Positions 20,244 through 28,252 of a stretch of 64,000 nt of DNA are shown piece after piece. The translations under genes were made by a program, and so were the position numbers. The stretch's first letter is position 1; each line of letters opens with the position of its first letter. The DNA lies in NCBI RefSeq assembly GCF_014192335.1, contig NZ_JACHXU010000016.1:143805-207804 (forward strand). Direction: 5' to 3'. The stretch is from Aporhodopirellula rubra (GTDB lineage: Bacteria; Planctomycetota; Planctomycetia; Pirellulales; Pirellulaceae). Below the pieces are notes generated by a model. The model saw nothing but the letters and a program-made list of their open reading frames with translations, was not told the DNA's origin and searched no databases.

Positions 20244-20855
20244 TCATTCCTGCGAACCGCCGCTGCGGGCTCGCGAATCATGCAACCGAATCAATTCCGC
20301 TTCGAGCCTTTCGTGTGCAGTGAGATCACCCGAAAATCGCTCGATCGATGCCGCGAGCATCTTCAAACATTGAACGTCACATCCTCTGTATTGTAGTTCT
20401 TCGGCCTGTTCGACCAAGTCGATTAATTGAAGATACAGACAACGATGTTGATCGGTGACACTACGAACCATCCGCTGCCGCTCGTGTTCGGCCTCACTCT
20501 GCTGCGAGATCGAGAGGGACGCCGCAATCCGCTGAGCGGCGATCGAATCCGCCGAAATCAATCCGTACGATTCTTCAAGCGCAAACTGCAAGGCGAGCAA
20601 ATCTCGCAACTCGTCCAAACATGCCACGAATTCACGAATCGTCGCCTGTGGCTTTTCCACGTCGCCGGGATCGAGCTCGCAGAGCGTTCGCAGACGATGA
20701 ACCTCATGCCATAGATGAGGATTGCTATCTTTAATTTCTTGTAAAAATGCTGCGTTAACGAACCAGTATGCAGCCGCTTCGCCCTGAGGGTGCGGTTGCG
20801 AATCGGGGCCGCCCGTCGCCGCATTGGACGCCGAACCGGTGAAGACAGTCGCCAT
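20244..20855 (-). CDS. All-helical protein, possibly hemerythrin-like
   Basis: A 203-residue soluble protein predicted by eye to be almost wholly helical. Residues 70-190 suggest a four-helix bundle: REFVACLDELRDLLALQFAL, then QHRCLYLQLIDLVEQAEEL, then LTAHERLEAELIRLHDS. The His/Glu spacing in the last two segments (QHR, HExxxxE-like) resembles planctomycete hemerythrin-type proteins, but several iron ligands cannot be matched, so metal binding is unproven. The N-terminal 30 residues are low complexity. AGGAGG stands nine bases before the ATG. The gene lies directly upstream of a stand-alone response regulator and is likely co-transcribed, suggesting a role in the same signal path. Function not recognised beyond this. 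Confidence 0.6.
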   Translation of the reverse strand: MATVFTGSASNAATGGPDSQPHPQGEAAAYWFVNAAFLQEIKDSNPHLWHEVHRLRTLCELDPGDVEKPQATIREFVACLDELRDLLALQFALEESYGLISADSIAAQRIAASLSISQQSEAEHERQRMVRSVTDQHRCLYLQLIDLVEQAEELQYRGCDVQCLKMLAASIERFSGDLTAHERLEAELIRLHDSRARSGGSQE

Positions 20856-21341
20856 GATGGCAGTCCTCCTTGCCTTTAATCCGTGTTTAAGAAGAGTCCC
20901 TGAACCTAAAGCCGCTGGGCGAATTCGTCAAGCAAAATCACGATTCCGCTTCGAAAACCTGGGCACTTTCGGCCAAATGGGGGTCCGGCACGCAGCCTCA
21001 AATCCCCAACCTCACCTATCCGCTACATTCGGCGTCTTTCGCCATCGTCGCTCTTCCCACACCCGCATCTTGCGACCAAACTAACCCGTGTACGACACCC
21101 AATCGGACTTCGACAACCTTCCTTTCATCATCTTCAGCGATCGACACCTCCTCTCCCCCACACACCCTTAAGCTCGACTCTTTCAAAACCGATCCTCCTG
21201 TGTCGGTTCTCAAAAGCCCAAGTCCAGACTCACCCAGACTCACCCAGTCCCAGCCTCGCTCAGCACTGACTCTCCCAGTTCCTGACGACTGCCCTATCAC
21301 GACCGCCCCCCTCCCCCCGCAGCCCCGCCCCACCCACTGCC
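20856..21341. other. Intergenic region, pyrimidine-rich, divergent promoters
   Basis: This 486-bp stretch separates the minus-strand helical-protein gene from the plus-strand alkaline phosphatase gene, so it must hold promoters for both. The last 200 bp are strongly C/T-rich on the plus strand and include two adjacent copies of AGACTCACCC (21226-21245). I found no clear Pho-box direct repeat and no credible gene; open frames here are G- or C-run artefacts. Confidence 0.6.
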
Positions 21342-23177
21342 ATGCGTTCATCACTGAATCGATTTCTGTCACCCGCCTCGCTATTCCGATCGACCGATCG
21401 CCCATCCGGACTCATCGCCGGATTGTTCTTGGCCACGATCGCCGCCGTCGCCCCGCCGATGAGTCTCAGCCAATGCCAGGCCGAGGAAACAACGAATACC
21501 TCAACGCTCGCCAAAGTGGTCGACGCGCTGAAGAACTCCATCGATACCGATTCCGATGACGCCAACGGCGAAAGCGTCACCGACCCGATGCGAGAGATGC
21601 AATCCAACGCGATGCGCGAACAGTCTGCGCCGTGGGGACATTGGGGCAACCAGCCGAACAAATACAGCAGCTGGACGAACCACAGCAATCGGTTGGTACC
21701 GCTCTATTCCTTCGGCATGACGCTCTCGGCACTGCGAGAACGAGGCAGTTTGTATTCTGACGCCGAGCGGATGAAAAAACTCTTCGGCCGCATTCCCGCC
21801 GGAACACTCAACTCGGTCGCTAACTATCACGACCAAATCGACGTTTACGAACTGCAACGACTCGCCGTCGAGCAGGGAAAACGACACGTCATCCTGATGG
21901 TGTTTGACGGGACCGATTGGCAAACAACACGAGCGGCAACGATCTACCGAAACCGAGCCGACCTTTACGACAGCGGACGAGGACGTGGCTTGTCGATTCA
22001 AGACTATCGCGGCACCCAAACGGACTTCGCGTTCATCGGCACAACACCACATACCGGCGGCACCAAACTCGACGTTAATTCGCAAACAATCGTCGACGTT
22101 GACAAGAAAGCAACCGGAGGATTCGATCCCGACTTCGCTGGCCCGATGCCATGGCACGAACGAGACCGAATCGCGTACCCGATCGGAAAAGACCGCGAGC
22201 AACCGCATACCGTCACCGACTCTGCGTCCTCAGCGACCAGCCTAACGTGCGGCATCAAAACCTATAACGGATCCGTCGGAATCGCTCACGACGGTACGTA
22301 CGCCGTTTCGATCGGCCGGCAACTGCAAAACGAAGGCTTCCGGATCGGCGTCGTCACCTGTGTCCCGGTCAGTCACGCCACTCCCGGGGCGGCTTACGCA
22401 AACAACGTGTCACGTGGCGACTATCAAGACATCGCTCGTGACATGATCGGCCGCCCCTCCTCTTCCCACCGCCGCGACCCATTACCGGGCGTCGATGTAT
22501 TGATCGGCGGCGGATGGGGCGAAGGCGTCGGCAAAGACGGCGGCCAGGGCGAGAACTTCATGCCGGGCAACAAATACCTTCACGAGTCCGATCTCGACGC
22601 GGTGCGTTTGCAACCCGGCGAAACTGACCCGTCACGACGCAAGTACGTCGTCGCCGAACGAACGAGCGGACGCCGGGGTAGCGAAGTTCTCGCCGAAGCC
22701 GCCTCACGGGCAATCAAAACAGGTGATCGGTTGCTAGGTTACTTCGGCACCAAAGGCGGCCACCTCCCGTTTCAAACCGCCGACGGAAACTACAATCCGA
22801 CCTTCGACGTCAAAGGCACCGAACGGTACACGGCGGAAGACGTCAACGAAAACCCAACGCTCGCTGACATGACAACGGCAGCACTCCACGTGCTCTCGGC
22901 GCCAACCCCCGGTGAAGCGAACGACGACCAAGCCGAGCTACCGAAGTTCTGGATGATGCTCGAAGCAGGCGACGTCGATTGGGCCAACCACGCCAACAAC
23001 ATCGACAACAGCATCGGTGCCGTACTCAGTGGCGATGCCGCCTTCCGTGCCGTCACCAAGTGGGCCGAAGACAATGACGCGTGGGACGATACCGTGGTCT
23101 TCGTCACCAGCGACCACGGTCACTACCTCGTCCTCGATGACCCGCAAGCGATCGCGGCGGCCAACGTCAGCCAGTGA
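21342..23177 (+). CDS. Secreted alkaline phosphatase (PhoA superfamily)
   Basis: A 611-residue alkaline phosphatase. The metal-binding Asp lies in VILMVFDGTDWQTT and the nucleophile is S294 in VTDSASSATSLTCG. Further sites are VPVSHATPGA, MLEAGDVDWANHANN and FVTSDHGHY, which hold zinc ligands. The N-terminus has a signal sequence (about 20-47, GLIAGLFLATIAAVAPPMSL) followed by an unusually long spacer of about 120 residues before the catalytic fold. It should release phosphate from organic esters outside the cytoplasm under phosphate limitation. The polyphosphate kinase gene downstream (0.7 kb) fits phosphate handling, but a small membrane-protein gene on the opposite strand separates them. 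Confidence 0.93.
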   Translation: MRSSLNRFLSPASLFRSTDRPSGLIAGLFLATIAAVAPPMSLSQCQAEETTNTSTLAKVVDALKNSIDTDSDDANGESVTDPMREMQSNAMREQSAPWGHWGNQPNKYSSWTNHSNRLVPLYSFGMTLSALRERGSLYSDAERMKKLFGRIPAGTLNSVANYHDQIDVYELQRLAVEQGKRHVILMVFDGTDWQTTRAATIYRNRADLYDSGRGRGLSIQDYRGTQTDFAFIGTTPHTGGTKLDVNSQTIVDVDKKATGGFDPDFAGPMPWHERDRIAYPIGKDREQPHTVTDSASSATSLTCGIKTYNGSVGIAHDGTYAVSIGRQLQNEGFRIGVVTCVPVSHATPGAAYANNVSRGDYQDIARDMIGRPSSSHRRDPLPGVDVLIGGGWGEGVGKDGGQGENFMPGNKYLHESDLDAVRLQPGETDPSRRKYVVAERTSGRRGSEVLAEAASRAIKTGDRLLGYFGTKGGHLPFQTADGNYNPTFDVKGTERYTAEDVNENPTLADMTTAALHVLSAPTPGEANDDQAELPKFWMMLEAGDVDWANHANNIDNSIGAVLSGDAAFRAVTKWAEDNDAWDDTVVFVTSDHGHYLVLDDPQAIAAANVSQ

Positions 23178-23226
23178 TACATTAAGCGATCACGGGACAA
23201 ACCCGAACACTTTGATCGTGCTCATG

Positions 23227-23258
23227 AAAAAAGACGCATGCTCATCTAAGAGCATGCG
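23227..23258 (-). terminator. Rho-independent terminator after the His-rich protein gene
   Basis: A 9-bp stem (CGCATGCTC/GAGCATGCG) with a 6-nt loop is followed on the minus strand by GTCTTTTTT. It lies about 60 bp downstream of the minus-strand small membrane-protein gene, and 50 bp after the convergent alkaline phosphatase stop. Confidence 0.85.
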
Positions 23259-23319
23259 ACGCTTGCGAGAACGTGCCGCACCGCCTGGCGACGGTGGTTA
23301 CGGCAAGTAGACAGGTGAT

Positions 23320-23550
23320 TTAGGAAGCATCTTTCGCGTCGGCAGCCTCGGTGCGTTCGAGCCACCGGTAACCAACCACCGCCGCCGACACGACGACCAA
23401 CGCAGCGAACACCCACGCATGCTGCGGCTCGGTCAAATAGTGCCAGAAACCATTTCCTTGGCCTGCGGCACCATGCCCGTGCCCTTCGTGCGCCATCACG
23501 AGAGTCGCAGGAAGAATCGCCAGTGCGGTGGTCATCAAAAGTCGGGTCAT
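23320..23550 (-). CDS. Small His-rich single-span membrane protein
   Basis: A 76-residue protein: signal-like N-terminus (LLMTTALAILPATLVMA), then HEGHGHG right after the likely cleavage or anchor site, a short GFWHYLTEPQHA segment, a membrane helix (about 46-62, AWVFAALVVVSAAVVGYRW) and a charged cytoplasmic tail. His-rich stretches at this position suggest metal binding outside the membrane, perhaps copper or nickel, but no metal gene is adjacent. It looks like a monocistronic gene with its own terminator. Such small proteins are common beside divergent phosphatase or metal genes. Function not recognised. Confidence 0.7.
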   Translation of the reverse strand: MTRLLMTTALAILPATLVMAHEGHGHGAAGQGNGFWHYLTEPQHAWVFAALVVVSAAVVGYRWLERTEAADAKDAS

Positions 23551-23885
23551 CGGGTTGCCTCAGAGTAACTCGGGTTAGCGTAGCGGAAATGCGAGTCCTC
23601 CAGATTTTACTCAAAAACCTGCAAAACGCCGTGCACTACAGTATTCCTGTCGGACAACCGTTCTGAAACCAGAACGAACCGCGCCCGCACCTCGGCGAGC
23701 TTATGCGGGCATTCGTTGCAATTCAAGCCCCGCAGAGCCGCCGCCTCAAAACACGCACAGCCCCGGATTCGTGTAGCATGAAGGAAGGCAGGAACACGTC
23801 GCACGACCGCGCGGCATCGAAACGGCAACACGCCGGATTCTGGCTGCCACCCTTACCGCCTCCCTGAATCGATAGGTGCCTTCGA
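23551..23885. other. Intergenic region between divergent genes
   Basis: This 335-bp stretch holds the promoters of the His-rich protein gene (minus) and PPK2 (plus). A minus-strand frame at 23607-23831 has a Cys-containing segment but no start signal or recognisable domain, so I do not call it. Nothing else stands out. Confidence 0.5.
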
Positions 23886-24755
23886 GTGAATTCCAAACCG
23901 AAGAAACGCAAGCACAACCGTGACGATTCTGAAGGCCACGCGATTCTCAACGGGAGCGGTGACGTCAAAGCAACGAAGCACCGTATCGATCAAAAGGTCT
24001 ACGAAAAGGAACTCGCTCGGCTGCAGATCGAACTGGTCAAAATGCAGGCGTGGGTCAAGCACGAGGGACTGAAAGTCGCCGTGATCTTCGAGGGCCGCGA
24101 CGCCGCTGGCAAAGGCGGGGTAATCAAACGGATCACCCAAAGTCTGAATCCACGTATCTGCCGAGTCGTGGCCTTGGGCACTCCGACCGAGCGAGAGAAA
24201 AAAAGTTGGTACTTCCAACGTTATGTCGCTCATCTGCCGGCGGCCGGAGAAATCGTCTTGCTCGACCGGAGCTGGTACAACCGCGCCGGCGTCGAGCACG
24301 TGATGGGATTTTGCAGCGACGCGGAGTATCACGAGTTTCTCCGCTCGTGCCCCGAGTTCGAACGCATGCTTGTGCGATCGGGAATTCAACTGATCAAGTA
24401 CTGGTTTTCGGTCAGCGACGAAGAGCAAGAACGACGTTTTCAAAAACGCATGAAAGATCCAACCCGGAGCTGGAAACTGAGTCCGATGGATGTCGAATCA
24501 CGCTCACGATGGATCGAGTACTCCCGAGCCAAAGACACGATGTTCGCACACACGGACATCAAGCAAGCCCCCTGGCATGTCGTCAAAGCAGACGTCAAGA
24601 AATGTGCCCGACTCAATTGCATCAGTCACCTACTGAGCATGATCCCATACAGAGACCTGACACCAACACCACCCAAATTACTCCCACGCCCCACCGACGG
24701 CGCCTACGTCCGCCCACCCCTAGAAGACCAAACCTTCATCCCAGAAATCTGGTAA
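23886..24755 (+). CDS. ppk2: Polyphosphate kinase 2
   Basis: PPK2 transfers phosphate between polyphosphate and nucleotides. The 289-residue protein matches the one-domain class in length. Residues 70-78 form the Walker A loop GRDAAGKGG, followed by IKRITQSLNPR and VVALGTPTEREKKSWYFQRY. The Walker B region LLDRSWYNRAGVE and the lid KRMKDPTRSWKLSPMD complete the fold. A basic, polar N-terminal tail of about 30 residues precedes the domain. The start is a GTG; no better ATG exists in frame. Whether it makes ADP, GTP or AMP-level products cannot be said without key lid residues being compared. No ppx or pst gene is adjacent. Confidence 0.93.
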   Translation: MNSKPKKRKHNRDDSEGHAILNGSGDVKATKHRIDQKVYEKELARLQIELVKMQAWVKHEGLKVAVIFEGRDAAGKGGVIKRITQSLNPRICRVVALGTPTEREKKSWYFQRYVAHLPAAGEIVLLDRSWYNRAGVEHVMGFCSDAEYHEFLRSCPEFERMLVRSGIQLIKYWFSVSDEEQERRFQKRMKDPTRSWKLSPMDVESRSRWIEYSRAKDTMFAHTDIKQAPWHVVKADVKKCARLNCISHLLSMIPYRDLTPTPPKLLPRPTDGAYVRPPLEDQTFIPEIW

Positions 24756-25170
24756 CCCCAAGCTCCGCACACCCCCAATCCCGTCGCTGGTTCAAAACAA
24801 AAAACCAACAAACGGACGCCCCCATTCATCGCCAACCCAACCAAGCCCGGACCACCAGCGTCCCATGCAGAACGAACGGGCAGCGTGATCGAGCACATAC
24901 TGCACGAGGCCTCAACGACTTACCGCAGTTTCAACGCCGCATAAAACAAGTACAGCCCCCCTCGGCGTCGGCCACCGGAGCACTGCCGAGGCAAGGAGAT
25001 TCAGCAAGAAGGAGATTGAAAGATGGCCGTCCGCTTCGTAAATCGCCCCGTCCCCCATTTCTTCTTCAAAGACTCTTCAAAATTAAACAGTGGCAACGTG
25101 CCGATCATATCATTGCCTCATGATTTTAATGCCTTCTGGCGATGAGGTCTGCGACACCTGCTAGCTCGAA
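24756..25170. other. Intergenic region, left flank of the three-gene cassette
   Basis: A 415-bp stretch between the convergent ppk2 and MBL genes. It contains the left copy of the 18-bp inverted repeat (24967-24984). After about 25080 the base composition turns AT-richer. I see no gene; frames crossing it start inside ppk2 in another frame. Confidence 0.5.
24967..24984 (+). repeat. Left copy of 18-bp inverted repeat
   Basis: GTCGGCCACCGGAGCACT is repeated in reverse orientation at 27868-27885, without mismatch. Similarity continues past the 18 bp as GCCGAGGC here and TCGAGGC there. The two copies flank the three-gene cassette. A 12-bp core GCCACCGGAGCA also appears at 30850-30861. Confidence 0.85.
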
Positions 25171-26289
25171 CTACAGCTGTTTCGCAGAGCCATAAAGTTC
25201 GATTGTCGGCGTCGACGGTGTTTGCTTAATCGAGAACCGAACACGAACGAATCCGGGTTCACGATGAAGTGCGCGACGAACCTTAGTTGCACTCCCGACA
25301 TCTGAATCAACGCCGCGTCGCCGAGGCGGCCGACTCGAAGGCGGCCAAGTCGTCGCGTATAGCTGGTTGGTCAATGACTTAATTCGCTGAATGTCGTGCT
25401 CGCGTGGAAGAGGATCTGCCAGGCGAGAATAAGGTGTAACGACTGCTAGTGGATTGGGGGCGACCATCGAACTCCAGGCATCGTCGTTGTGGGCATTCAC
25501 AGACCCATGATGCCCGACCTTTACAAGCTGACTTGTTCGTTTCGTACGGACCTTCGACGAAAGCACCGCTTGCCAGCCAAGTTGCTTACTATCCGAGTTC
25601 TCCAAATCAGCCTTCAGTAGAAGATCGAGAACTGGTGTCGAGACTTGGACCGCGACCGACAAATCGTTCGGATCGAAACGGCGAAAACACCGAGTCGTGC
25701 TATTCGTCATCAGTTTGGCAACGACATCCGTCTTGCAGCTTGTAATGGCTGCACTCGATGGGCTCAATGCTTGAACGCGGACCGACTCATCGACGCCGCC
25801 TAGGTAAAGGATCGTTCCCTCGGAAGCAAAAACATCAGGGGAAACGATTTCTCTTCCCGTCTCCGCGAAATGGTCGAGGATGTCCGCGAACTCACTAGCC
25901 GTCGAACTCGCTTCAACGAGCTTGTTGCTTTCGTTGGCTTCATAGACGAGCTGAAAAAACTGTTCTTGCTCCAACGCTGCTGACATCGCAAAAGTTGCCT
26001 GAGGACATCGACGAACAATGTCAGCCAATCCTTTTACATGATCGTCATGCCAATGAGTCGCCAAAATGCTTTGAATCGCTGACGACGGATTGATTTTTAG
26101 CTTTTCAAGGTAAGCAATGGCAGCAGGTGTTTTCGAGCGTGGGAAACGGCACGAGTCAATGACGAACCAGTTACCATTTCCCAGGTGCATCAATATGCAC
26201 TCACCCACGCCTGGTCCGAAAATCGTAAGCTCGAATTCGTCCGCTTTAGGAGGAACAAACGAGACGCTATTTTCCGAGCAAAAGTCCAC
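25171..26289 (-). CDS. MBL-fold metallohydrolase, ComEC-type
   Basis: A 372-residue soluble protein with a metallo-beta-lactamase fold. The metal motif H79-W-H81-D82-D83-H84 is complete, preceded by GNWFVIDSC and followed by VKVGHHGS, a second metal-site segment typical of ComEC/Rec2-like MBL enzymes. A C-terminal part of about 90 residues (after VTPYSRLADPLP) has no family I know. It is the third gene of a tightly overlapping operon: its GTG start lies 23 bp inside the preceding gene. ComEC-type MBL domains act as nucleases or phosphodiesterases, and stand-alone versions occur in defence-like operons. Substrate unknown. Confidence 0.85.
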   Translation of the reverse strand: MDFCSENSVSFVPPKADEFELTIFGPGVGECILMHLGNGNWFVIDSCRFPRSKTPAAIAYLEKLKINPSSAIQSILATHWHDDHVKGLADIVRRCPQATFAMSAALEQEQFFQLVYEANESNKLVEASSTASEFADILDHFAETGREIVSPDVFASEGTILYLGGVDESVRVQALSPSSAAITSCKTDVVAKLMTNSTTRCFRRFDPNDLSVAVQVSTPVLDLLLKADLENSDSKQLGWQAVLSSKVRTKRTSQLVKVGHHGSVNAHNDDAWSSMVAPNPLAVVTPYSRLADPLPREHDIQRIKSLTNQLYATTWPPSSRPPRRRGVDSDVGSATKVRRALHREPGFVRVRFSIKQTPSTPTIELYGSAKQL

Positions 26290-26848
26290 TTAGATTCTTG
26301 ACCTTCCGTGTAATCTCATTTCGTTTCGCTTGGCCTAACTTGGGCATGCGGCGTAAACGAAATTCCGTGAAACGTTTAACTTGGCCCGTTTGCCGTCTCA
26401 AGTGCCCAAGGCTCCAGTAAAACACAGCCCCTTCGACCAGCAGGGGCAAGTCCCATGTATTAAACTCACTCAGCAAGACCTCCGCGTATTCGACTGGATT
26501 CGACTCATCGGTTAAGTCGTACAACTCGCAACAAACGACATCGTGTTGACGTTCCAGTACGACGCATTCCCATTGCTGGAGCAAAACCTTACGATCGCCA
26601 TCCAAGGTGACAATTCCAACGTCCTTGCTCACGGGGCGAACAGTTTTAGGAGCTGCCTCCGATTGAGGCGTGGTTGATTTTTCGGTGTCTGGCTCTGCCC
26701 CGTTTGTGGAGGCATTCTCAGGAAGTGTTGACGACTCCAAAAACCACCAGTCACCCTTACGCAATCGCTTCGTCTCGGGCTCCGATATTGATTCACGAAC
26801 ATGTGAATTCGTTTCTAGTGAGCTTCTTTCATTAAGCAGGAGGTTCAT
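26267..26848 (-). CDS. Unknown protein with C-terminal beta-rich domain (cassette gene 2)
   Basis: A 193-residue protein from the ATG at 26848, which overlaps the upstream stop as ATGA; an in-frame ATG at 26881 is less likely. Residues 1-90 are polar and look flexible (LENASTNGAEPDTEKSTT style). Residues 95-190 look like a compact beta domain: LLQQWECVVLERQHDVVCCE, LYDLTDESNPVEYAEVLL, and LVEGAVFYWSLGHLRR. I have the impression of similar 'GAVFYWSxG' proteins in other bacteria but cannot name a family. The gene is translationally coupled on both sides, so it probably forms a complex with its neighbours. Confidence 0.7.
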   Translation of the reverse strand: MNLLLNERSSLETNSHVRESISEPETKRLRKGDWWFLESSTLPENASTNGAEPDTEKSTTPQSEAAPKTVRPVSKDVGIVTLDGDRKVLLQQWECVVLERQHDVVCCELYDLTDESNPVEYAEVLLSEFNTWDLPLLVEGAVFYWSLGHLRRQTGQVKRFTEFRLRRMPKLGQAKRNEITRKVKNLSGLLLGK

Positions 26849-27540
26849 GATCCTGTCCCCGCTTGCTCGATACCGTCGCATGCCAAGCTAACGGCAGTCG
26901 ACTCCGCATAGTTGCGGAATGATTTCCAATCGTCTTTGAGAGCTCTCATGACTTCGTTGTTTCGATCTGCGATAGAGATACGCTGTTCCGTTTCGATATT
27001 ATAATGTTGGTTGATGCTCACGACGACACCATTCTCCAATCCACTGGCAGGTGCGACACGAATCGAAATCCGATCCGCTGAGCAGTCCTTTCGCTTTCCA
27101 AGCATCGCAACACTGAGCATTCCGGGATCCTCAAGTATACTCTGCCACTGGTCCTTCGGCGCCAGTCGATCCCCAACCGAATTCCAAGCGTCTCGACTCG
27201 GAAGCTGGAATCGGCTCTCCAAGTTAAACCCAATTGCCGAGAGCGGTGTGTGCTCTAGAAGCGAAAACGACCCAATTGCCAAGTCTCGCAATTGAGGTAC
27301 TCGAGCTGCATCTTTGGTCGTCAATCCGAAACGATGCTGTTCGATTTGGAAGTGGATCCCGTGCCAATTGAACATCGACACCTCGGAACTACTCAAGACA
27401 TCGTCAGCCTCGTCGATCTCTTGCCCAGCGATCAGTTCATTCTGCGCATACCACAGTGGATGAAAGATCTTCGGGTTGAAATTTCCGAGGATCACCACTG
27501 AAAATACTTGTTGTTCTGGTTCTCGTTGCAACGTAGGCAT
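26845..27540 (-). CDS. Unknown protein, first gene of three-gene cassette
   Basis: A 231-residue soluble protein, no signal or membrane segment. The N-terminus has VVILGNFNPKIFHPLWYAQN, followed by a central part with NWHGIHFQIEQHRFGL and a C-terminal ISINQHYN strand region with a helix. I do not recognise a family. It begins the operon: promoter should lie in the AT-rich 27541-27700 segment. Its TGA overlaps the next ATG by 4 bp. Codon and base use look AT-richer than genes on either side of the cassette, which suggests acquisition as a unit. The pairing with an MBL hydrolase is the only hint of function. Confidence 0.72.
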   Translation of the reverse strand: MPTLQREPEQQVFSVVILGNFNPKIFHPLWYAQNELIAGQEIDEADDVLSSSEVSMFNWHGIHFQIEQHRFGLTTKDAARVPQLRDLAIGSFSLLEHTPLSAIGFNLESRFQLPSRDAWNSVGDRLAPKDQWQSILEDPGMLSVAMLGKRKDCSADRISIRVAPASGLENGVVVSINQHYNIETEQRISIADRNNEVMRALKDDWKSFRNYAESTAVSLACDGIEQAGTGS

Positions 27541-27917
27541 TTAATTATGCTTCCTTAACCTCTCATTTTGATCTCCGCTTCCGAATCGTCAATCGGGCGA
27601 GAACTTTAGCAAATACGAGATTTTATCGGCTATTCGCAAGGTGAACGTCATGAATTCAGAAGTGTTTGCGTCATTTCGCTCACTGGATTCGCCAAATGGT
27701 GTCGCCGCCGTAGGCGAGGATGCCGAGGCGGATGGCACCGGTGATGGCGAATTCAACGGCTTGGTGGACGGAGGTTGTGACGCGGGCGCAACCGAAGTAG
27801 TTCGACGAAAAAAAGGGGATTAGTGGTCGTTTTGACGCGGATCCGGTAGATGCGAGGTCGGCCTCGAAGTGCTCCGGTGGCCGACACCGGTGGCTGGTTT
27901 CATCAATCGGGGATTGC
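27541..27917. other. Intergenic region, right flank of the cassette
   Basis: The first 150 bp upstream of the cassette are AT-rich and probably hold its promoter (TATTCG/AATACG-like tracts near 27600-27640). From 27690 on composition returns to GC-rich. The right copy of the 18-bp inverted repeat lies at 27868-27885. On the minus strand 27690-27800 reads as a short open segment without start, possibly a gene remnant. Confidence 0.45.
27868..27885 (-). repeat. Right copy of 18-bp inverted repeat
   Basis: Reverse complement of 24967-24984, perfect over 18 bp. It lies 33 bp from the stop of the small zinc-ribbon gene and about 330 bp from the cassette start. Confidence 0.85.
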
Positions 27918-28124
27918 TTATCGCAGCAGGTGCGAGACTCGCAGGATTCGAAATAGTTTTTGCAGCATTTTGGCTCGGTAGAGATGCTGTGTCGCTTGGG
28001 CTTCCACCTCCAATTTCCGCAAATAGATGTCGCGTTCTTGGTAGCCGCATGTCGGACAACTCTCTTCGCTTTTGCTCATTGGCTTCAGACAGCATGGGCA
28101 TTTTGTTTGAGCGCTGCTCGACAT
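27918..28124 (-). CDS. Small zinc-ribbon protein, 68 aa
   Basis: The N-terminal third is a zinc ribbon: CPCC at 9-12 and CPTC at 23-26, spaced as in many rubredoxin-like knuckles. The rest is a basic helix (YLRKLEVEAQATQHLYRAKM) with no other domain. It could bind nucleic acid or protein. It is on the same strand as the rhomboid gene, about 130 bp downstream, and just outside the 18-bp repeat. An overlapping frame on the other strand has no recognisable content. The two-CxxC arrangement is the main reason to believe it. Confidence 0.5.
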   Translation of the reverse strand: MSSSAQTKCPCCLKPMSKSEESCPTCGYQERDIYLRKLEVEAQATQHLYRAKMLQKLFRILRVSHLLR

Positions 28125-28252
28125 AATTAGCTCCCAATTGGAACGGCGTGTGAACCGACAAAACTTGCAACGTGCATGGCTGCGTTGCAGGCGAGGACGA
28201 TGAAGTGGAGGTTGAATCGAATGACTTGGCGTGTGGATCTCGGCGAACCTCG

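Noticed and set aside
21016..21405. 129-aa Gly-rich minus-strand frame before alkaline phosphatase
   Set aside because: It is the complement of the C/T-rich leader; runs of Gly/Arg come from the base bias.
24050..25123. 357-aa plus-strand frame across ppk2 and the gap after it
   Set aside because: It is the +1 shadow of PPK2 and then runs through non-coding DNA; extremely Arg-rich and no domain.
25171..27540. AVAST type 1 defence system
   Set aside because: That system needs a STAND ATPase and a trypsin-like protease next to the MBL protein; neither is present, so only the MBL fold is shared.
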